NCBI RefSeq assembly: GCF_000379605.1
Contig: NZ_KB902684.1
Span: forward strand, 1-64,000
Direction: 5' to 3'
From: Rhizobium giardinii bv. giardinii H152
GTDB lineage: Bacteria > Pseudomonadota > Alphaproteobacteria > Rhizobiales > Rhizobiaceae
DNA length: 64,000 nt
The notes under the pieces are model-generated. The model saw only the letters and a program-made list of their open reading frames with translations. It was not told the DNA's origin and ran no database searches. Each line of letters starts with the position of its first letter. Within the stretch, counting starts at the first letter, position 1. Positions 28,449 to 37,293 of this stretch are shown piece by piece. The position numbers and the translations under genes are program-made.

Positions 28449-28538
28449 TTACTTCGGATTGGCTGCGACAAAGGCGCAGACCATCTTCACCTGCTCTTCG
28501 AGCGGCAGGCGGTTGACGGTCGTGTGCGACAACGTCAC
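28449..28538 (-). CDS. Possible 29-residue peptide coupled to the DinB gene
   Basis: GTG at 28536-28538 overlaps the DinB stop as GTGA and reads 29 codons to TAA. It includes NRLPLEEQVKMVCAFVAANP, which has the look of a folded helix. It may be a translationally coupled micropeptide, a frameshifted old DinB tail, or chance. There is no independent ribosome site. Confidence 0.25.
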   Translation of the reverse strand: MTLSHTTVNRLPLEEQVKMVCAFVAANPK

Positions 28539-29050
28539 TTCGCGCAGTCTTCCCCCTCCGGTGTCCTCAGGAAATAAACCAGATCCAGTCCGAGGCTTGG
28601 CTGGCCCAACGCCGTCAGCGTCATGTGGCACTGGCCGCGGTGATGGGTCTGGTGGTTGAAGAAGTGGGCGAGCACCGGGGCGAGGCGCTGGGTGACCGAA
28701 ACCGGGTTGGTGAGCGGCGTGTAGGTGAAATGCCCGCCGAGATCGGCCTCGCTGAGGCCGCCGATCCAGCCGAGGATGCGCTCGTCCTCTGCGGTGCGGG
28801 CCGTTGACAGGGTGGCAAGATCGTCGAACAGGATGGCGTCGAGGTTGGAGGGCGCCTCGCCCGTGCCCGTGAAGCGTTTCATCCAGATGCGGTCGGCGGC
28901 GAGGATGTGGTTGAGCGTCCTGTGCAGCGAACCGAAGAACGCGCCCATGTCCTTGCGGTATTGCGCATCGCTCAGCATGCCGGCGGCTTGATAGAGCCGG
29001 CGGTTTGCCCAGCGGTTGTATTTGGCGAACATGCGGTAGTGATCGAGCAT
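28535..29050 (-). CDS. DinB family protein
   Basis: 171 residues. Four-helix DinB/YfiT fold: MLDHYRMFAKYNRWANRRLY, then LNHILAADRIWMKRF and HFFNHQTHHRGQCHMTL, which give the three metal-binding His residues. Members include metal-dependent thiol-S-transferases (bacillithiol or glutathione related) and DNA-damage genes; the role here is unknown. ATG 29050 is chosen, as the 40-codon upstream extension has no family resemblance. Confidence 0.92.
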   Translation of the reverse strand: MLDHYRMFAKYNRWANRRLYQAAGMLSDAQYRKDMGAFFGSLHRTLNHILAADRIWMKRFTGTGEAPSNLDAILFDDLATLSTARTAEDERILGWIGGLSEADLGGHFTYTPLTNPVSVTQRLAPVLAHFFNHQTHHRGQCHMTLTALGQPSLGLDLVYFLRTPEGEDCAK

Positions 29051-29315
29051 TGCGGTCTCCTTCAAGTGCCGGGAGCTTACTCCGGAACGGCATCGTGTTG
29101 GGTGATGCGATTTATGAAAATTACTGATTTGACCGTTCGCCGTTTGCGCGTTCGGCAGGGACTCGGACAATGGCTGGTGCGTGGGCTGCCCCGGTCTTCG
29201 GGCGGCGTCGCGCGCTTCGTGACAGGGCCATGAAACTTCGCCGTTCCCCCTTGTTTTGCGCGGGATTGGCGGTTATTGAACCGCCGACTCACGGAAAACC
29301 AAGGGAATTGAGACA

Positions 29316-29738
29316 ATGGCGATTGAACGCACCTTTTCGATGATCAAGCCGGACGCCACCAAGCGCAACCTGACGGGCGCCATCACCAAGATGTTTGAAG
29401 ACGCAGGCCTGCGTATCGTCGCCTCCAAGCGCGTGTGGATGAGCAAGCGGGAAGCCGAAGGCTTCTACGCGGTTCACAAGGATCGCCCCTTCTTCGGCGA
29501 ACTGGTTGAAACCATGACCTCCGGTCCGACCGTCGTCCAGGTTCTCGAAGGCGAGAACGCAATCCTCAAGAACCGCGAAATCATGGGCGCCACCAACCCG
29601 GCCAATGCTGAGGAAGGCACCATCCGCAAGGTCCACGCCCTGTCGATCGGTGAAAACTCGGTTCACGGCTCGGACGCTCCGGAAACCGCTGCCGAGGAAA
29701 TCAAGTACTGGTTCTCCGACACCGAAATCGTCGGCTGA
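29316..29738 (+). CDS. ndk: Nucleoside diphosphate kinase
   Basis: 140 residues. It balances nucleoside triphosphate pools through a phosphohistidine; the catalytic His117 lies in SVHGSDAPE. The start [17 protein letters not shown] and the nucleotide site around [11 protein letters not shown] are typical. It stands alone with its own upstream region and a strong terminator. Confidence 0.98.
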   Translation: MAIERTFSMIKPDATKRNLTGAITKMFEDAGLRIVASKRVWMSKREAEGFYAVHKDRPFFGELVETMTSGPTVVQVLEGENAILKNREIMGATNPANAEEGTIRKVHALSIGENSVHGSDAPETAAEEIKYWFSDTEIVG

Positions 29739-29786
29739 TTCAATCTCTGAGGGTTTCGGCGCGAAGCGCTTGAAAAGACTCGTTCT

Positions 29787-29816
29787 AAAAGCCGGGGCGG
29801 AAACGCTCCGGCTTTT
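29787..29816. terminator. Bidirectional terminator ndk / lipoprotein
   Basis: AAAAGCCGG (29787-29795) pairs with CCGGCTTTT (29808-29816). A and T runs on either side make it usable in both directions between two convergent genes. Confidence 0.85.
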
Positions 29817-29833
29817 CCTTTCGGGGCCTGCGT

Positions 29834-30355
29834 CTACGACGGGCACTTCGCCGTTTCGAAGTGTTCGGGCGTCTTGCCGTCCTTGAAGACCTCCGGGTTC
29901 TTGTCATAGGCAGGGCCGACGACCAGCGCCTTGGCGGGCAGGATGTCCTGATCGAGATTGGAGGTCACCGTGGTCTTCAGCGTTTGCAGGATGGCGCCGT
30001 CCGGTCCCTTGACCTCGATAGTGACGGCATAGGGCCGCTGCTTTTTCACGCAGATTACATCCGGGCTTTCGAGAACCACCTTGTCGAGTTTGGCAAAGAG
30101 CTTGCGGTCGAGGGTCAGCGGCGCGCCGCCGGCAGGGTTTTCGAACGTGGCCACAACGGTACTACCATCCGGAACCGGCTTCGTCTTGGTCAGCGTGATC
30201 ATGTAGGTGGCATAGGCCAGTCGATAGTTGAAGATGAACATCTTGCCGGTGAGTTCGAGCGGGTCCGCCCCGGTCTCGCGCTGGCAGCCGGCCAGGGCCG
30301 CCGCGCCAGCCAGAAGAAGAGCGGCAAACGTCAGGCGTTTCGGGTGAATGCTCAT
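29834..30355 (-). CDS. Lipoprotein of unknown function
   Basis: 173 residues with a lipoprotein signal: basic start, hydrophobic helix and lipobox LAGC with Cys24. The mature part has no recognised domain and reads like a beta-rich periplasmic protein (PYAVTIEVKGPDGAIL). Its ATG overlaps the CGNR gene stop as ATGA, so the two are coupled. The frame extends into the CGNR gene and is cut at the lipoprotein start. Confidence 0.8.
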   Translation of the reverse strand: MSIHPKRLTFAALLLAGAAALAGCQRETGADPLELTGKMFIFNYRLAYATYMITLTKTKPVPDGSTVVATFENPAGGAPLTLDRKLFAKLDKVVLESPDVICVKKQRPYAVTIEVKGPDGAILQTLKTTVTSNLDQDILPAKALVVGPAYDKNPEVFKDGKTPEHFETAKCPS

Positions 30356-30912
30356 GGGATCAATTCCTTCCTCTGGCGCTGGTAGTGCCGGCTTGCCTTC
30401 ACCCGGTTGCCGCAGACGGTCATGTCGCACCAGGTGCGGCTGCGGTTGCGGCTGCGGTCGAGGAACAGCCATTGGCAATTGGGGCAGATTTTCAGGCGCT
30501 GCGGCTCTGCGAAGGTCGCAAGCATCAGTGCGGAGCGCGCCGTGGCGGCGTCGAGCGGGGTGCGGGCTGGCTTGACGGGATGGCGCCGGATGACGGTGGA
30601 TGCAGCGTCGAGCAGATCGGCCAGGTGCCCGGAGGAGGGATGCCCCAGCACCTCGGCGCGAAAATGCCGGTCGGTAGCTTCCCTCAGATCGAGAAACGCC
30701 GGCCGGTTTTCCGGCGCGACCGGCTGCAGCGGCCCGAACAAGTCCCTATCGGCGCAGAAACGCGTCGCGGCCGTGGCAAAGCCGTCGAGAGCCCGGGGGT
30801 CGGCGTAACGGTCGATCCGCCGCTCGGCATCGAAGCGCAGCACGACCGAATTGGCGACATCAAAAGCGAGTGCGCCGCCGGAAAAACGATGGGGGGTCCA
30901 GATAAACGTCAC
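30352..30912 (-). CDS. CGNR zinc-finger protein (ABATE domain), probable transcription regulator
   Basis: 186 residues. The N-terminal ABATE-type region (GGALAFDVANSVVLR, residues 11-140) may sense a small molecule. The C-terminal CGNR finger has Cys143 and Cys146 (CPNC), Cys162 and Cys167, the last in CGNRVKASRHYQR. The family is thought to bind DNA. It is divergent from the LivH-like permease, with a palindrome in the short gap, so self-regulation and control of the permease are likely. Confidence 0.9.
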   Translation of the reverse strand: MTFIWTPHRFSGGALAFDVANSVVLRFDAERRIDRYADPRALDGFATAATRFCADRDLFGPLQPVAPENRPAFLDLREATDRHFRAEVLGHPSSGHLADLLDAASTVIRRHPVKPARTPLDAATARSALMLATFAEPQRLKICPNCQWLFLDRSRNRSRTWCDMTVCGNRVKASRHYQRQRKELIP

Positions 30913-30922
30913 GCAACATCCT

Positions 30923-30948
30923 AACTGGTAAAACCTGTTTTACTAGTT
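30923..30948. promoter_or_regulatory. Palindromic operator between CGNR gene and permease
   Basis: AACTGGTAAAAC (30923-30934) and GTTTTACTAGTT (30937-30948) are inverted arms with one mismatch and a 2-nt centre. A TATAAT at 30948-30953 fits a rightward -10 box; the matching -35 position (30925-30930) falls inside the palindrome. A bound protein would thus block the permease promoter, and the site is 11 nt from the CGNR start. Confidence 0.65.
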
Positions 30949-30988
30949 ATAATGATTTGCGCCGATGTTGTCATCACCCGGATTCTCC

Positions 30989-31885
30989 ATGGCCTATTTT
31001 CTGCAGCAGCTTGCCAGTGCCCTGCCGATCGCCGCTCTCTACGCGCTGCTCGCCTTCGGCTATTCCGTCTCCTTCTCGGTCACCAAAAGGGCCGACCTGA
31101 CCTATGGCGCGCTGTTCGGCTTTGCCGGCCAGATCTTCCTCTTGTTTTCCGATTTCGCCTGGAACCGTCTCTGGCTGGTGCTGCCGCTTGCGCTTGCGGT
31201 CGGTGCGATATCGGCGCTGGTCTATACGCTGGGCGCCGGCCTCGTCATCGGCCGCTCGGTCATGCGCCGTCTGGCGATGACCTCCGCCAACACCGTGGTC
31301 GTTGCCTCTCTCGGCGTGGCGATGGTGCTGATGGAACTGTCGCGGATCGCGGCGGAGACGCGCAGCCTGTGGCTGCCGCCGTTCCTCAACACGCCGCTCA
31401 CGCTCTGGTCCGATCCGGATTTCCCGGTGACGCTGACGGTGATCCAACTGCTGAACACGGGGCTGATGCTGGCCATGGTGGGGGCAGGGCACCGGTTTCT
31501 GACGCGCTCCGCCTGGGGTCGATCCTGGCGGGCGGTGTCGGATGATGCGGGTGCTGCGGCACTCTGCGGCGTCGACGGCAAGCGTGTCTTCGTCGCCGCC
31601 TACGGACTGTCGACGCTGCTGGCCGCCATCGCCGGCATTCTCGCCACATCCTATTACGGCAACATGGATTTTGGCGCCGGCCTGGTGTTCGGCGTCAAGG
31701 TGCTGTTCATCGCCGCGATCGGTGGTCAGACAGCACCTCTCTTGGCCGCGGCGGGGGCAGCAGCGATGGGCCTGAGCGAAACGCTGTGGAGCGCCTATGG
31801 CCCGATGCTGTGGCGGGATTTTGCGATCTTCTCGTTCCTTGTCCTGCTTCTGGTGCTGACGAGAAAGGAACAGTTCCAGCCCTAG
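30989..31885 (+). CDS. LivH-like branched-chain amino acid ABC permease (orphan)
   Basis: 298 residues of mostly membrane helices, matching the LivH type of permease: GYSVSFSVTKRADLTYGALFG near the start and SDDAGAAALCGVDGKRVFV, the EAA-like loop that meets the ATPase. No LivM, LivG/LivF or binding protein is nearby, so partners must be encoded elsewhere or the protein acts differently. ATG 30989 is chosen: an ATG at 30965 would lie almost on the predicted transcription start. Its stop abuts the moaE stop (31885/31886). Confidence 0.85.
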   Translation: MAYFLQQLASALPIAALYALLAFGYSVSFSVTKRADLTYGALFGFAGQIFLLFSDFAWNRLWLVLPLALAVGAISALVYTLGAGLVIGRSVMRRLAMTSANTVVVASLGVAMVLMELSRIAAETRSLWLPPFLNTPLTLWSDPDFPVTLTVIQLLNTGLMLAMVGAGHRFLTRSAWGRSWRAVSDDAGAAALCGVDGKRVFVAAYGLSTLLAAIAGILATSYYGNMDFGAGLVFGVKVLFIAAIGGQTAPLLAAAGAAAMGLSETLWSAYGPMLWRDFAIFSFLVLLLVLTRKEQFQP

Positions 31886-32356
31886 TCAGCTTTTCGACCA
31901 GCGGTCCCGGGCGCCATCGTCCGCGTCCTTGGCGCTGACCCAGCCGCCGGCGCTGCCATCCGTCGCGTGTTCCTTCTTCCAGAAGGGCGCGGAGGTCTTC
32001 AGGAAATCCATGATGAAATTGGCGCCGTCGAAGGCCGCCTGCCGGTGCGGCGAGGCGGTGACGACCAGCACGATGTTTTCGCCCGGCAGGATTTTTCCAT
32101 AGCGGTGGATGGCGGTTGCGGCCTGCAGCCCGAAACGGTCGATGGCTTGCCTGCAGATGCGGGCGATCTCCGCTTCCGCCATGCCCGGATAGTGTTCGAG
32201 TTCAAGGGCGCTCAGCGTACCCGCCTCGTCGCGGCAAAGGCCGGAGAAGGTGACGACGGCGCCGATGTCGTGGCGGCTGGCCGATAGCGCCCGCACCTCG
32301 GCGGCAAGGTCGAAATCGTCCCGCTGGACGCGAACCGTGACAGGCGCGCCAGACAT
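31886..32356 (-). CDS. moaE: Molybdopterin synthase catalytic subunit
   Basis: 156 residues. With MoaD it inserts two sulfurs into precursor Z to make molybdopterin. Motifs: GAVVTFSGLCRD, LELEHYPGMAE, IHRYGKILPGE and the active-site Lys in FWKKE. It is last in the SDR-uvrC-pgsA-moaD-moaE run, 5 nt after moaD. Confidence 0.97.
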   Translation of the reverse strand: MSGAPVTVRVQRDDFDLAAEVRALSASRHDIGAVVTFSGLCRDEAGTLSALELEHYPGMAEAEIARICRQAIDRFGLQAATAIHRYGKILPGENIVLVVTASPHRQAAFDGANFIMDFLKTSAPFWKKEHATDGSAGGWVSAKDADDGARDRWSKS

Positions 32357-32361
32357 CGACC

Positions 32362-32622
32362 TCAGCCTCCGGTCATCGGCGGAAACAGCGCGATTTCGCG
32401 TGCCCCGGCGATCGGCTCGTGGTGGTCGACATGTTCCTGGTTGATGGCGACGCGGATGACGTTCTCGTGCTCCAGCGCCGCCACGTATTCCTCGCCCAGC
32501 GTCTTGAGATAGCCAAGCAGGTCGCCGGCCGTGACAACGCTATCGGGCAGTTCCAGCGTTTCCTCGGCCTTGCCGATCCGCTCGCGCACCCAGGCGAAAT
32601 AGACGAGGTCAACGCGTGCCAT
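32362..32622 (-). CDS. moaD: Molybdopterin synthase sulfur carrier subunit
   Basis: 86 residues, ubiquitin-like, ending in the required Gly-Gly (PPMTGG) that is thiocarboxylated. Start VDLVYFAWVRERIG is typical. The ATG overlaps the pgsA stop as TGATG. Confidence 0.96.
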   Translation of the reverse strand: MARVDLVYFAWVRERIGKAEETLELPDSVVTAGDLLGYLKTLGEEYVAALEHENVIRVAINQEHVDHHEPIAGAREIALFPPMTGG

Positions 32623-33209
32623 CAGTCGACCATGTGCTTGAGGCCGGCGCGGAAATAGTCATAGCCGGTATAGAGCGTGATCGCCGCTGCGATCCAGAGC
32701 AGCACGATGCCCATTTCGGTGGTGTAGGGCAGGATCTTGTCGCCGGCGGGACCGGCGAGCAGGAAGGCGATGGCGACCATCTGGATCGTCGTCTTCCACT
32801 TGGCGATGCGGGTCACCGGCACGCTCACCTTCAGGGCGGCGAGGTATTCGCGCAAGCCCGAGACGAGGATCTCGCGGCACAGGATGATGATCGCAGCCCA
32901 GATCGACCAGCCGGCGATCGTGCCGTCGGCCGCGACGAGCAGCAGCACGGAGGCGACCAGAAGCTTGTCGGCGATCGGGTCGAGCATCTTGCCGATGTTG
33001 GAGGTCTGCTGCCAGATGCGGGCGAGATAGCCGTCGAAGAAATCGGTGATCGAGGCGATCGCAAACACGGCCAGCGCCGTCCAGCGGGCAAAGTCGGAAC
33101 TCTGCAGCTTGCCTTCGATGAAAAAGCATAGAACGATCAGCGGAACAGCCAGAATGCGTCCATAGGTCAGGAGATTGGGGATGCTGTAGGTAGTCGGTGT
33201 GGAGGACAT
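32622..33209 (-). CDS. pgsA: CDP-diacylglycerol-glycerol-3-phosphate phosphatidyltransferase
   Basis: 195 residues, several membrane helices. It makes phosphatidylglycerol phosphate, the first step to phosphatidylglycerol. The CDP-alcohol transferase motif D-x2-D-G-x2-A-R ... G-x3-D-x3-D is complete: TDFFDGYLAR followed by GKMLDPIADK. The start MSSTPTTYSIPNLLTYGR is chosen over an upstream extension. Confidence 0.97.
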   Translation of the reverse strand: MSSTPTTYSIPNLLTYGRILAVPLIVLCFFIEGKLQSSDFARWTALAVFAIASITDFFDGYLARIWQQTSNIGKMLDPIADKLLVASVLLLVAADGTIAGWSIWAAIIILCREILVSGLREYLAALKVSVPVTRIAKWKTTIQMVAIAFLLAGPAGDKILPYTTEMGIVLLWIAAAITLYTGYDYFRAGLKHMVD

Positions 33210-33328
33210 GGATTCGGGTTCTCTGCGAGTTCTTGGGCGACAGATGAACGGCTTTGTGACAGCCGCGTCAACCGTTCTTTGATAGATCATCCGCAATTGT
33301 GGCTGAATTCATCTGAACGGGCGGTGAA

Positions 33329-33386
33329 CCGGGTTGAGCGCAGGACACTTCCGGCGCGAGGGCGTGTCCTGGCGCGAACAACCCGG
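33329..33386. other. Long hairpin between uvrC and pgsA
   Basis: CCGGGTTG (33329-33336), GCGC (33338-33341) and AGGACAC (33342-33348) pair in order with CAACCCGG (33379-33386), GCGC (33372-33375) and GTGTCCT (33364-33370), leaving small bulges and a 15-nt loop. There is no T-run on either strand. It may be a processing site or weak terminator within the operon, or a small mobile palindrome. Confidence 0.55.
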
Positions 33387-33424
33387 CCGAAGGTCAGTGC
33401 GACCTGGGCCGCGTCCCGGAGACG

Positions 33425-35446
33425 CTATTTCGCACCTTCCTCGTGGAAGTGGTCATAGACGAGCCGCGCCACCGCTTCGGATATACCTTCCACGGCCACG
33501 AGATCGTTGATGCCGGCGCGGGAAACCGCCTTGGCGGTGCCGAAATGCTGCAGCAGCGCACGCTTGCGCGTCGGCCCGATGCCGGCGATCTCGTCCAGCG
33601 GATTCTTGACCATTTCCTTCTTGCGCCGCGCCCGGTGCGAGCCGATGGCGAAGCGATGCGCCTCGTCGCGCATGCGCTGGATAAAATAGAGCACGGGGTC
33701 GCGCGGCGGCAGCGTGAAGCCGCCGCGGCCGGGCGGAAAGAAGCGCTCGCGCCCGGCATCGCGATCGACACCCTTGGCAACGCCGATGGCAGTGACGCAA
33801 TCCTCGATGTCGAGTTCCCTCAGGATCGCCCGAACCGCCGTCATCTGGCCCTGGCCGCCGTCGATCAGGATCACGTCCGGCCAGGCGGGGAAACCGGCAT
33901 CCTCGACCGGTTCTGCGCTGCGATCCGGCTTTCCCTCTTCCTTCAACAGCCGCGAGAACCGCCGGGTCATCACTTCCTTCATCATGCCGAAGTCGTCGCC
34001 GGGGGTGATGTCGGTCGATTTGATGTTGAACTTGCGGTACTGGCCTTTGACGAAACCTTCCGGTCCCGCCACCACCATGCCGCCAACGGCGTTGGTGCCC
34101 ATGATATGGGAGTTGTCGTAGATCTCGATCCGGCGCGGCGCGCGCTCGAGCTTGAAGGTTTCGGCAAACCCCTCGAGCAGGCGCGATTGCGACGCGGTTT
34201 CGGCGAGCTTGCGGCCATGCGCCTCGCGGGCATTGGCGACCGCGTGCTCGACCAGATCCTTCTTCTCGCCGCGCTGCGGCACGAGGATTGAAACCTTGTA
34301 GCCGGATTTCTCCGTCAGCGCTTCGCCCAGCAGTTCCTGTTCGGCCACCGGCTCGCAGAGCAGGATCTGCCGCGGACAGGGCTTGTCATCGTAGAACTGG
34401 GCGAGGAAAGCGCTCAGCACCTCGGCTGCGGGCAGGGTCGGATCGGCCTTCGGAAAATAGGCGCGGTTGCCCCAGTTCTGGCCGGTGCGGAAAAAGAACA
34501 CCTGGATGCAGGAAATGCCGCCTTCGTGATGGATGGCAAAGACATCCGCTTCCTCTACGCCGGAAGGGTTGATGCCCTGATGGCTCTGGACATGCGACAG
34601 CGCCGCCAGCCGGTCCCGGTAAAGCGCGGCCCGCTCGAAGTCGAGGTTCTCCGACGCCTCGTTCATGGCGGCGGCGATGGTCGCCTTGACGGCCTGGCTC
34701 TTGCCGGAGAGGAAATCCCTGGCTTCGCTGACCAATTCGCCGTAGTCGGCGTCACTGATCTCGCGGGTGCAGGGCGCCGCACAGCGCTTGATCTGGTGCA
34801 GCAGGCAGGGCCGGGTGCGGGTTTCGAAGACGCTGTCGGTACAGGTGCGCAACAGGAAGGCGCGCTGCAGCGAGTTGATCGTCCGGCCGACGGCCCCGGC
34901 CGAGGCGAAGGGGCCGAAATAATCGCCCTTGCGGCTGCGGGCGCCGCGATGCTTGTAGAGCGCCGGCGCCCGGCTATCGCCGGTCACGAGAATATAGGGA
35001 AAAGACTTGTCGTCGCGCAAAAGCACGTTGAAGCGCGGCCGCAAGCGCTTGATGAGGTTCGCTTCCAATAACAGCGCCTCGATCTCGGTGCGCGTCGTCA
35101 CGAACTCCATATGCGCGGTCTCGCGCACCATCTTGGCGAGGCGGTTGGAATGGACGCGGCCCTGCGCGTAGTTGCCGACCCGCTTCTTCAGGCTGCGCGC
35201 CTTGCCGACATAGAGCACGTCGCCCGCCTCGTTGAACATGCGGTAGACGCCGGGGCTGTTGGGCAGGCGCTTGACGAAGGCCTGGATCAGTTCGGCGCCG
35301 CGCAGACCGTCGGGGATAGCACCGGTTTCCGCCCAATCGAGAATCGGCGCCGGCGCGGGGCTCTCCGCTGCGTCGATCAGGTCATCCTCGTCGCTGGCAT
35401 TTTCATCGTACAGAATGCCGCCATCGGTGGGCACGCGCCCGTTCAT
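33425..35446 (-). CDS. uvrC: UvrABC excinuclease subunit C
   Basis: 673 residues. It makes both incisions in nucleotide excision repair. A GIY-YIG nuclease domain (~60-145: PGVYRMF ... [13 protein letters not shown]) makes the 3' cut; a Cys cluster and UVR domain (~240-275) contact UvrB; the RNase H-like domain ([10 protein letters not shown]) makes the 5' cut; a tandem HhH end ([17 protein letters not shown]) binds DNA. The first ~50 residues are an acidic extension common in rhizobia. The ATG overlaps the upstream SDR stop. Confidence 0.97.
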   Translation of the reverse strand: MNGRVPTDGGILYDENASDEDDLIDAAESPAPAPILDWAETGAIPDGLRGAELIQAFVKRLPNSPGVYRMFNEAGDVLYVGKARSLKKRVGNYAQGRVHSNRLAKMVRETAHMEFVTTRTEIEALLLEANLIKRLRPRFNVLLRDDKSFPYILVTGDSRAPALYKHRGARSRKGDYFGPFASAGAVGRTINSLQRAFLLRTCTDSVFETRTRPCLLHQIKRCAAPCTREISDADYGELVSEARDFLSGKSQAVKATIAAAMNEASENLDFERAALYRDRLAALSHVQSHQGINPSGVEEADVFAIHHEGGISCIQVFFFRTGQNWGNRAYFPKADPTLPAAEVLSAFLAQFYDDKPCPRQILLCEPVAEQELLGEALTEKSGYKVSILVPQRGEKKDLVEHAVANAREAHGRKLAETASQSRLLEGFAETFKLERAPRRIEIYDNSHIMGTNAVGGMVVAGPEGFVKGQYRKFNIKSTDITPGDDFGMMKEVMTRRFSRLLKEEGKPDRSAEPVEDAGFPAWPDVILIDGGQGQMTAVRAILRELDIEDCVTAIGVAKGVDRDAGRERFFPPGRGGFTLPPRDPVLYFIQRMRDEAHRFAIGSHRARRKKEMVKNPLDEIAGIGPTRKRALLQHFGTAKAVSRAGINDLVAVEGISEAVARLVYDHFHEEGAK

Positions 35447-36201
35447 TCCACAATCTCCAAAATGTCCGGCGTCTGCCAGGCCAGATGCTGGCCGCCATCC
35501 AGCGCGATCATCTGCCCGGTCATCGAGGGCGTGTCGAACAGAAAGCGGATCGTGCGGCCGAATTCCCCAAGTTGCGGCCCGGTCTTGAGGATGACCGCGT
35601 CTACCTGCCTGCGGAAGTCCGCCTCATTCTGCCGTTCGTTCGGCAGGGTCGGGCCGGGGCCGATGGCGTTGACCCGGATGTTGGGCGCCAGCGCCTGCGC
35701 CATCGTCTTGGTTGCCGTCAGCAGTGCCGACTTTGACAACATATAGGAATAAAATCGCGGATTTGGAGACCAGACGCGCTGGTCGACGATGTTGACGATC
35801 AGGCCCGAATTGGCCTGCGGCAGCTGTGCCGCAAAATCGCGCGCCAGCAGCGACGGCGCCTTCACATGCAGGGCGAAATGCCGATCCCAGACCGGCTCGT
35901 CGAATTCTTCGAGACTGTCCTTCTTGAACAGCGAGGCATTGTTGACGAGGAGCCCGATCGGACCGAGCGCCGCGACGGCTTTTGCCATCAGGGCAGCGAC
36001 GGCAGCGGTATCGGTGAGGTCCGCGACGATGGCCGCCGCCTTGCCGCCCTGAGCCCGAACCTCCCCCGCAAGCTCTTCGGCCTGCGCCAGCGAGGCATTG
36101 GCATGAATGGCCACGGCAAAGCCGTGCGCCGCCAGGTCCTCGACGATCGCCTTGCCGATGCGCTTGGCGCCACCGGTGACCAGCGCTGTTTTCAAAGGCA
36201 T
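35443..36201 (-). CDS. SDR oxidoreductase, FolM/pteridine reductase-like
   Basis: 252 residues. The cofactor loop TGGAKRIG (rather than TGxxxGIG) is of the type seen in pteridine reductases and Fol[11 protein letters not shown] and the YMLSK catalytic pair follow, with the [12 protein letters not shown] loop after. The likely substrate is a pterin or folate, but this is inferred from the loop only. The start at [11 protein letters not shown] is chosen; upstream codons lack similarity. ATGA overlap with uvrC. Confidence 0.85.
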   Translation of the reverse strand: MPLKTALVTGGAKRIGKAIVEDLAAHGFAVAIHANASLAQAEELAGEVRAQGGKAAAIVADLTDTAAVAALMAKAVAALGPIGLLVNNASLFKKDSLEEFDEPVWDRHFALHVKAPSLLARDFAAQLPQANSGLIVNIVDQRVWSPNPRFYSYMLSKSALLTATKTMAQALAPNIRVNAIGPGPTLPNERQNEADFRRQVDAVILKTGPQLGEFGRTIRFLFDTPSMTGQMIALDGGQHLAWQTPDILEIVE

Positions 36202-36575
36202 CCTCAAGGGCGGTTCCTGCTCTGCGATTCGTAACGGTGCATGTCGCAAGGATATAGGAGGCGGGTGCGGATTGCGAAACGGCACCCACCTATTGGTTTT
36301 GGAAAAATTAACGCGGAAGCGCTAAATTGAATTGTTTTCTATTGTTATAGTATATATTAAGTTAATCTTGTTTTGTGGTTAATAAATACCCTGTGGCTAC
36401 GAAGCAACATCGAATTTCAGCCACCCTCACGCCACTAAAATTTCACAATTTGGCTCTTGTGAATCCGCATTTCCTCGGCAATTTCTCCGTCAACCGGGCG
36501 GGTTAATTGCAGTTTTTCCGATGTATCAGTTTAGGACCGCGAGGGTCCGGAGCATCGGTTCGAAAGGAGACTTTA
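36202..36575. other. AT-rich divergent region upstream of the Omp25-like gene
   Basis: 374 nt without a supported gene. Bases ~36300-36420 are much more AT-rich than the rest of the window (for example TTATAGTATATATTAA at 36345-36360), as expected for a strong outer-membrane-protein promoter and a long leader. Exact -35/-10 boxes could not be assigned. A clear GGAGA ribosome site precedes the omp start. Confidence 0.5.
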
Positions 36576-37214
36576 ATGCGTACTCTCATCACCACCCTCA
36601 TGGCATCTGCCGTATCCCTCATCGCCGTCTCGGCCGTTCAGGCGGCAGACGCGATCGACGAAGTTCCGGCTGCTCCGGCTGCCGAATACAGCGAGCCGGT
36701 CGCCAAGAACTGGTCGGGCGCCTATGTCGGTGGTACGGCCAACTGGGCCCGCGGCGAATATGACGCGACGGGCGGCCGCGGCGCCTCCGGCTTCGGCGGC
36801 GGTCTCTATGGCGGCTACAACATGCAGAGCGGCCAGATCGTTTACGGCGGTGAAGCCGATATCAACTACGGCGACAACGACACGCGCAACCCGGTCCGCA
36901 AGATGGAGCAGGGCGTCAACGGCTCCGTTCGCGCCCGCGTCGGCTACGACCTGAACCCGGTTCTCGTCTACGGTACGGCCGGTGTTGCCGCATCCAGCGT
37001 CAAGGCAACGCAGGCAGGCGGTTCGGACAGGAACACGCTGCTCGGCTGGACGGCCGGTGCCGGTGCCGAAGCCCTGGTGACCGACAACGTCACCGCGCGC
37101 GTCGAATACCGCTACTCCGACTACGGCTCGAAGGACTTCAGCCTGCCGGGCGGCAATGTTTCGTCGGGTTACGACGAACACAGCGTCAAGGTCGGTATGG
37201 GCGTCAAGTTCTGA
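36576..37214 (+). CDS. Omp25/RopB-type outer membrane beta-barrel protein
   Basis: 212 residues. Signal peptide ends at VQAAD (~residue 25). After a Pro/Ala-rich linker comes NWSGAYVGG, the typical first strand of the Omp25/RopB family, then an eight-strand barrel with FGGGLYGGY, VRARVGYDLNP, ARVEYRYSDYG and the end VKVGMGVKF with the C-terminal Phe needed for assembly. ATG 36576 follows AAGGAGA; the frame continues 23 codons upstream and is discarded. Confidence 0.95.
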   Translation: MRTLITTLMASAVSLIAVSAVQAADAIDEVPAAPAAEYSEPVAKNWSGAYVGGTANWARGEYDATGGRGASGFGGGLYGGYNMQSGQIVYGGEADINYGDNDTRNPVRKMEQGVNGSVRARVGYDLNPVLVYGTAGVAASSVKATQAGGSDRNTLLGWTAGAGAEALVTDNVTARVEYRYSDYGSKDFSLPGGNVSSGYDEHSVKVGMGVKF

Positions 37215-37234
37215 TCCCGAAGTTCATGCGTGAC

Positions 37235-37263
37235 AAAAAGGCCGGAGCGATCCGGCCTTTTTT
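37235..37263. terminator. Strong bidirectional terminator after the omp gene
   Basis: AAAAAGGCCGGA (37235-37246) pairs perfectly with TCCGGCCTTTTT (37251-37262) around a GCGA tetraloop, with T and A runs on either side. It serves the omp gene and the convergent GST gene. Confidence 0.92.
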
Positions 37264-37293
37264 GCGTTTTCTGGATGAGCCGGCTGCCGCTGC

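Noticed and set aside
29114..29233. 39-codon frame starting MKITDLTVRRLRV, like an enolase-superfamily N terminus
   Set aside because: It lies in GTTCGCC/TTTGCGC-type repeat-like sequence, lacks a ribosome site and ends after 39 codons with no downstream remnant of the family.
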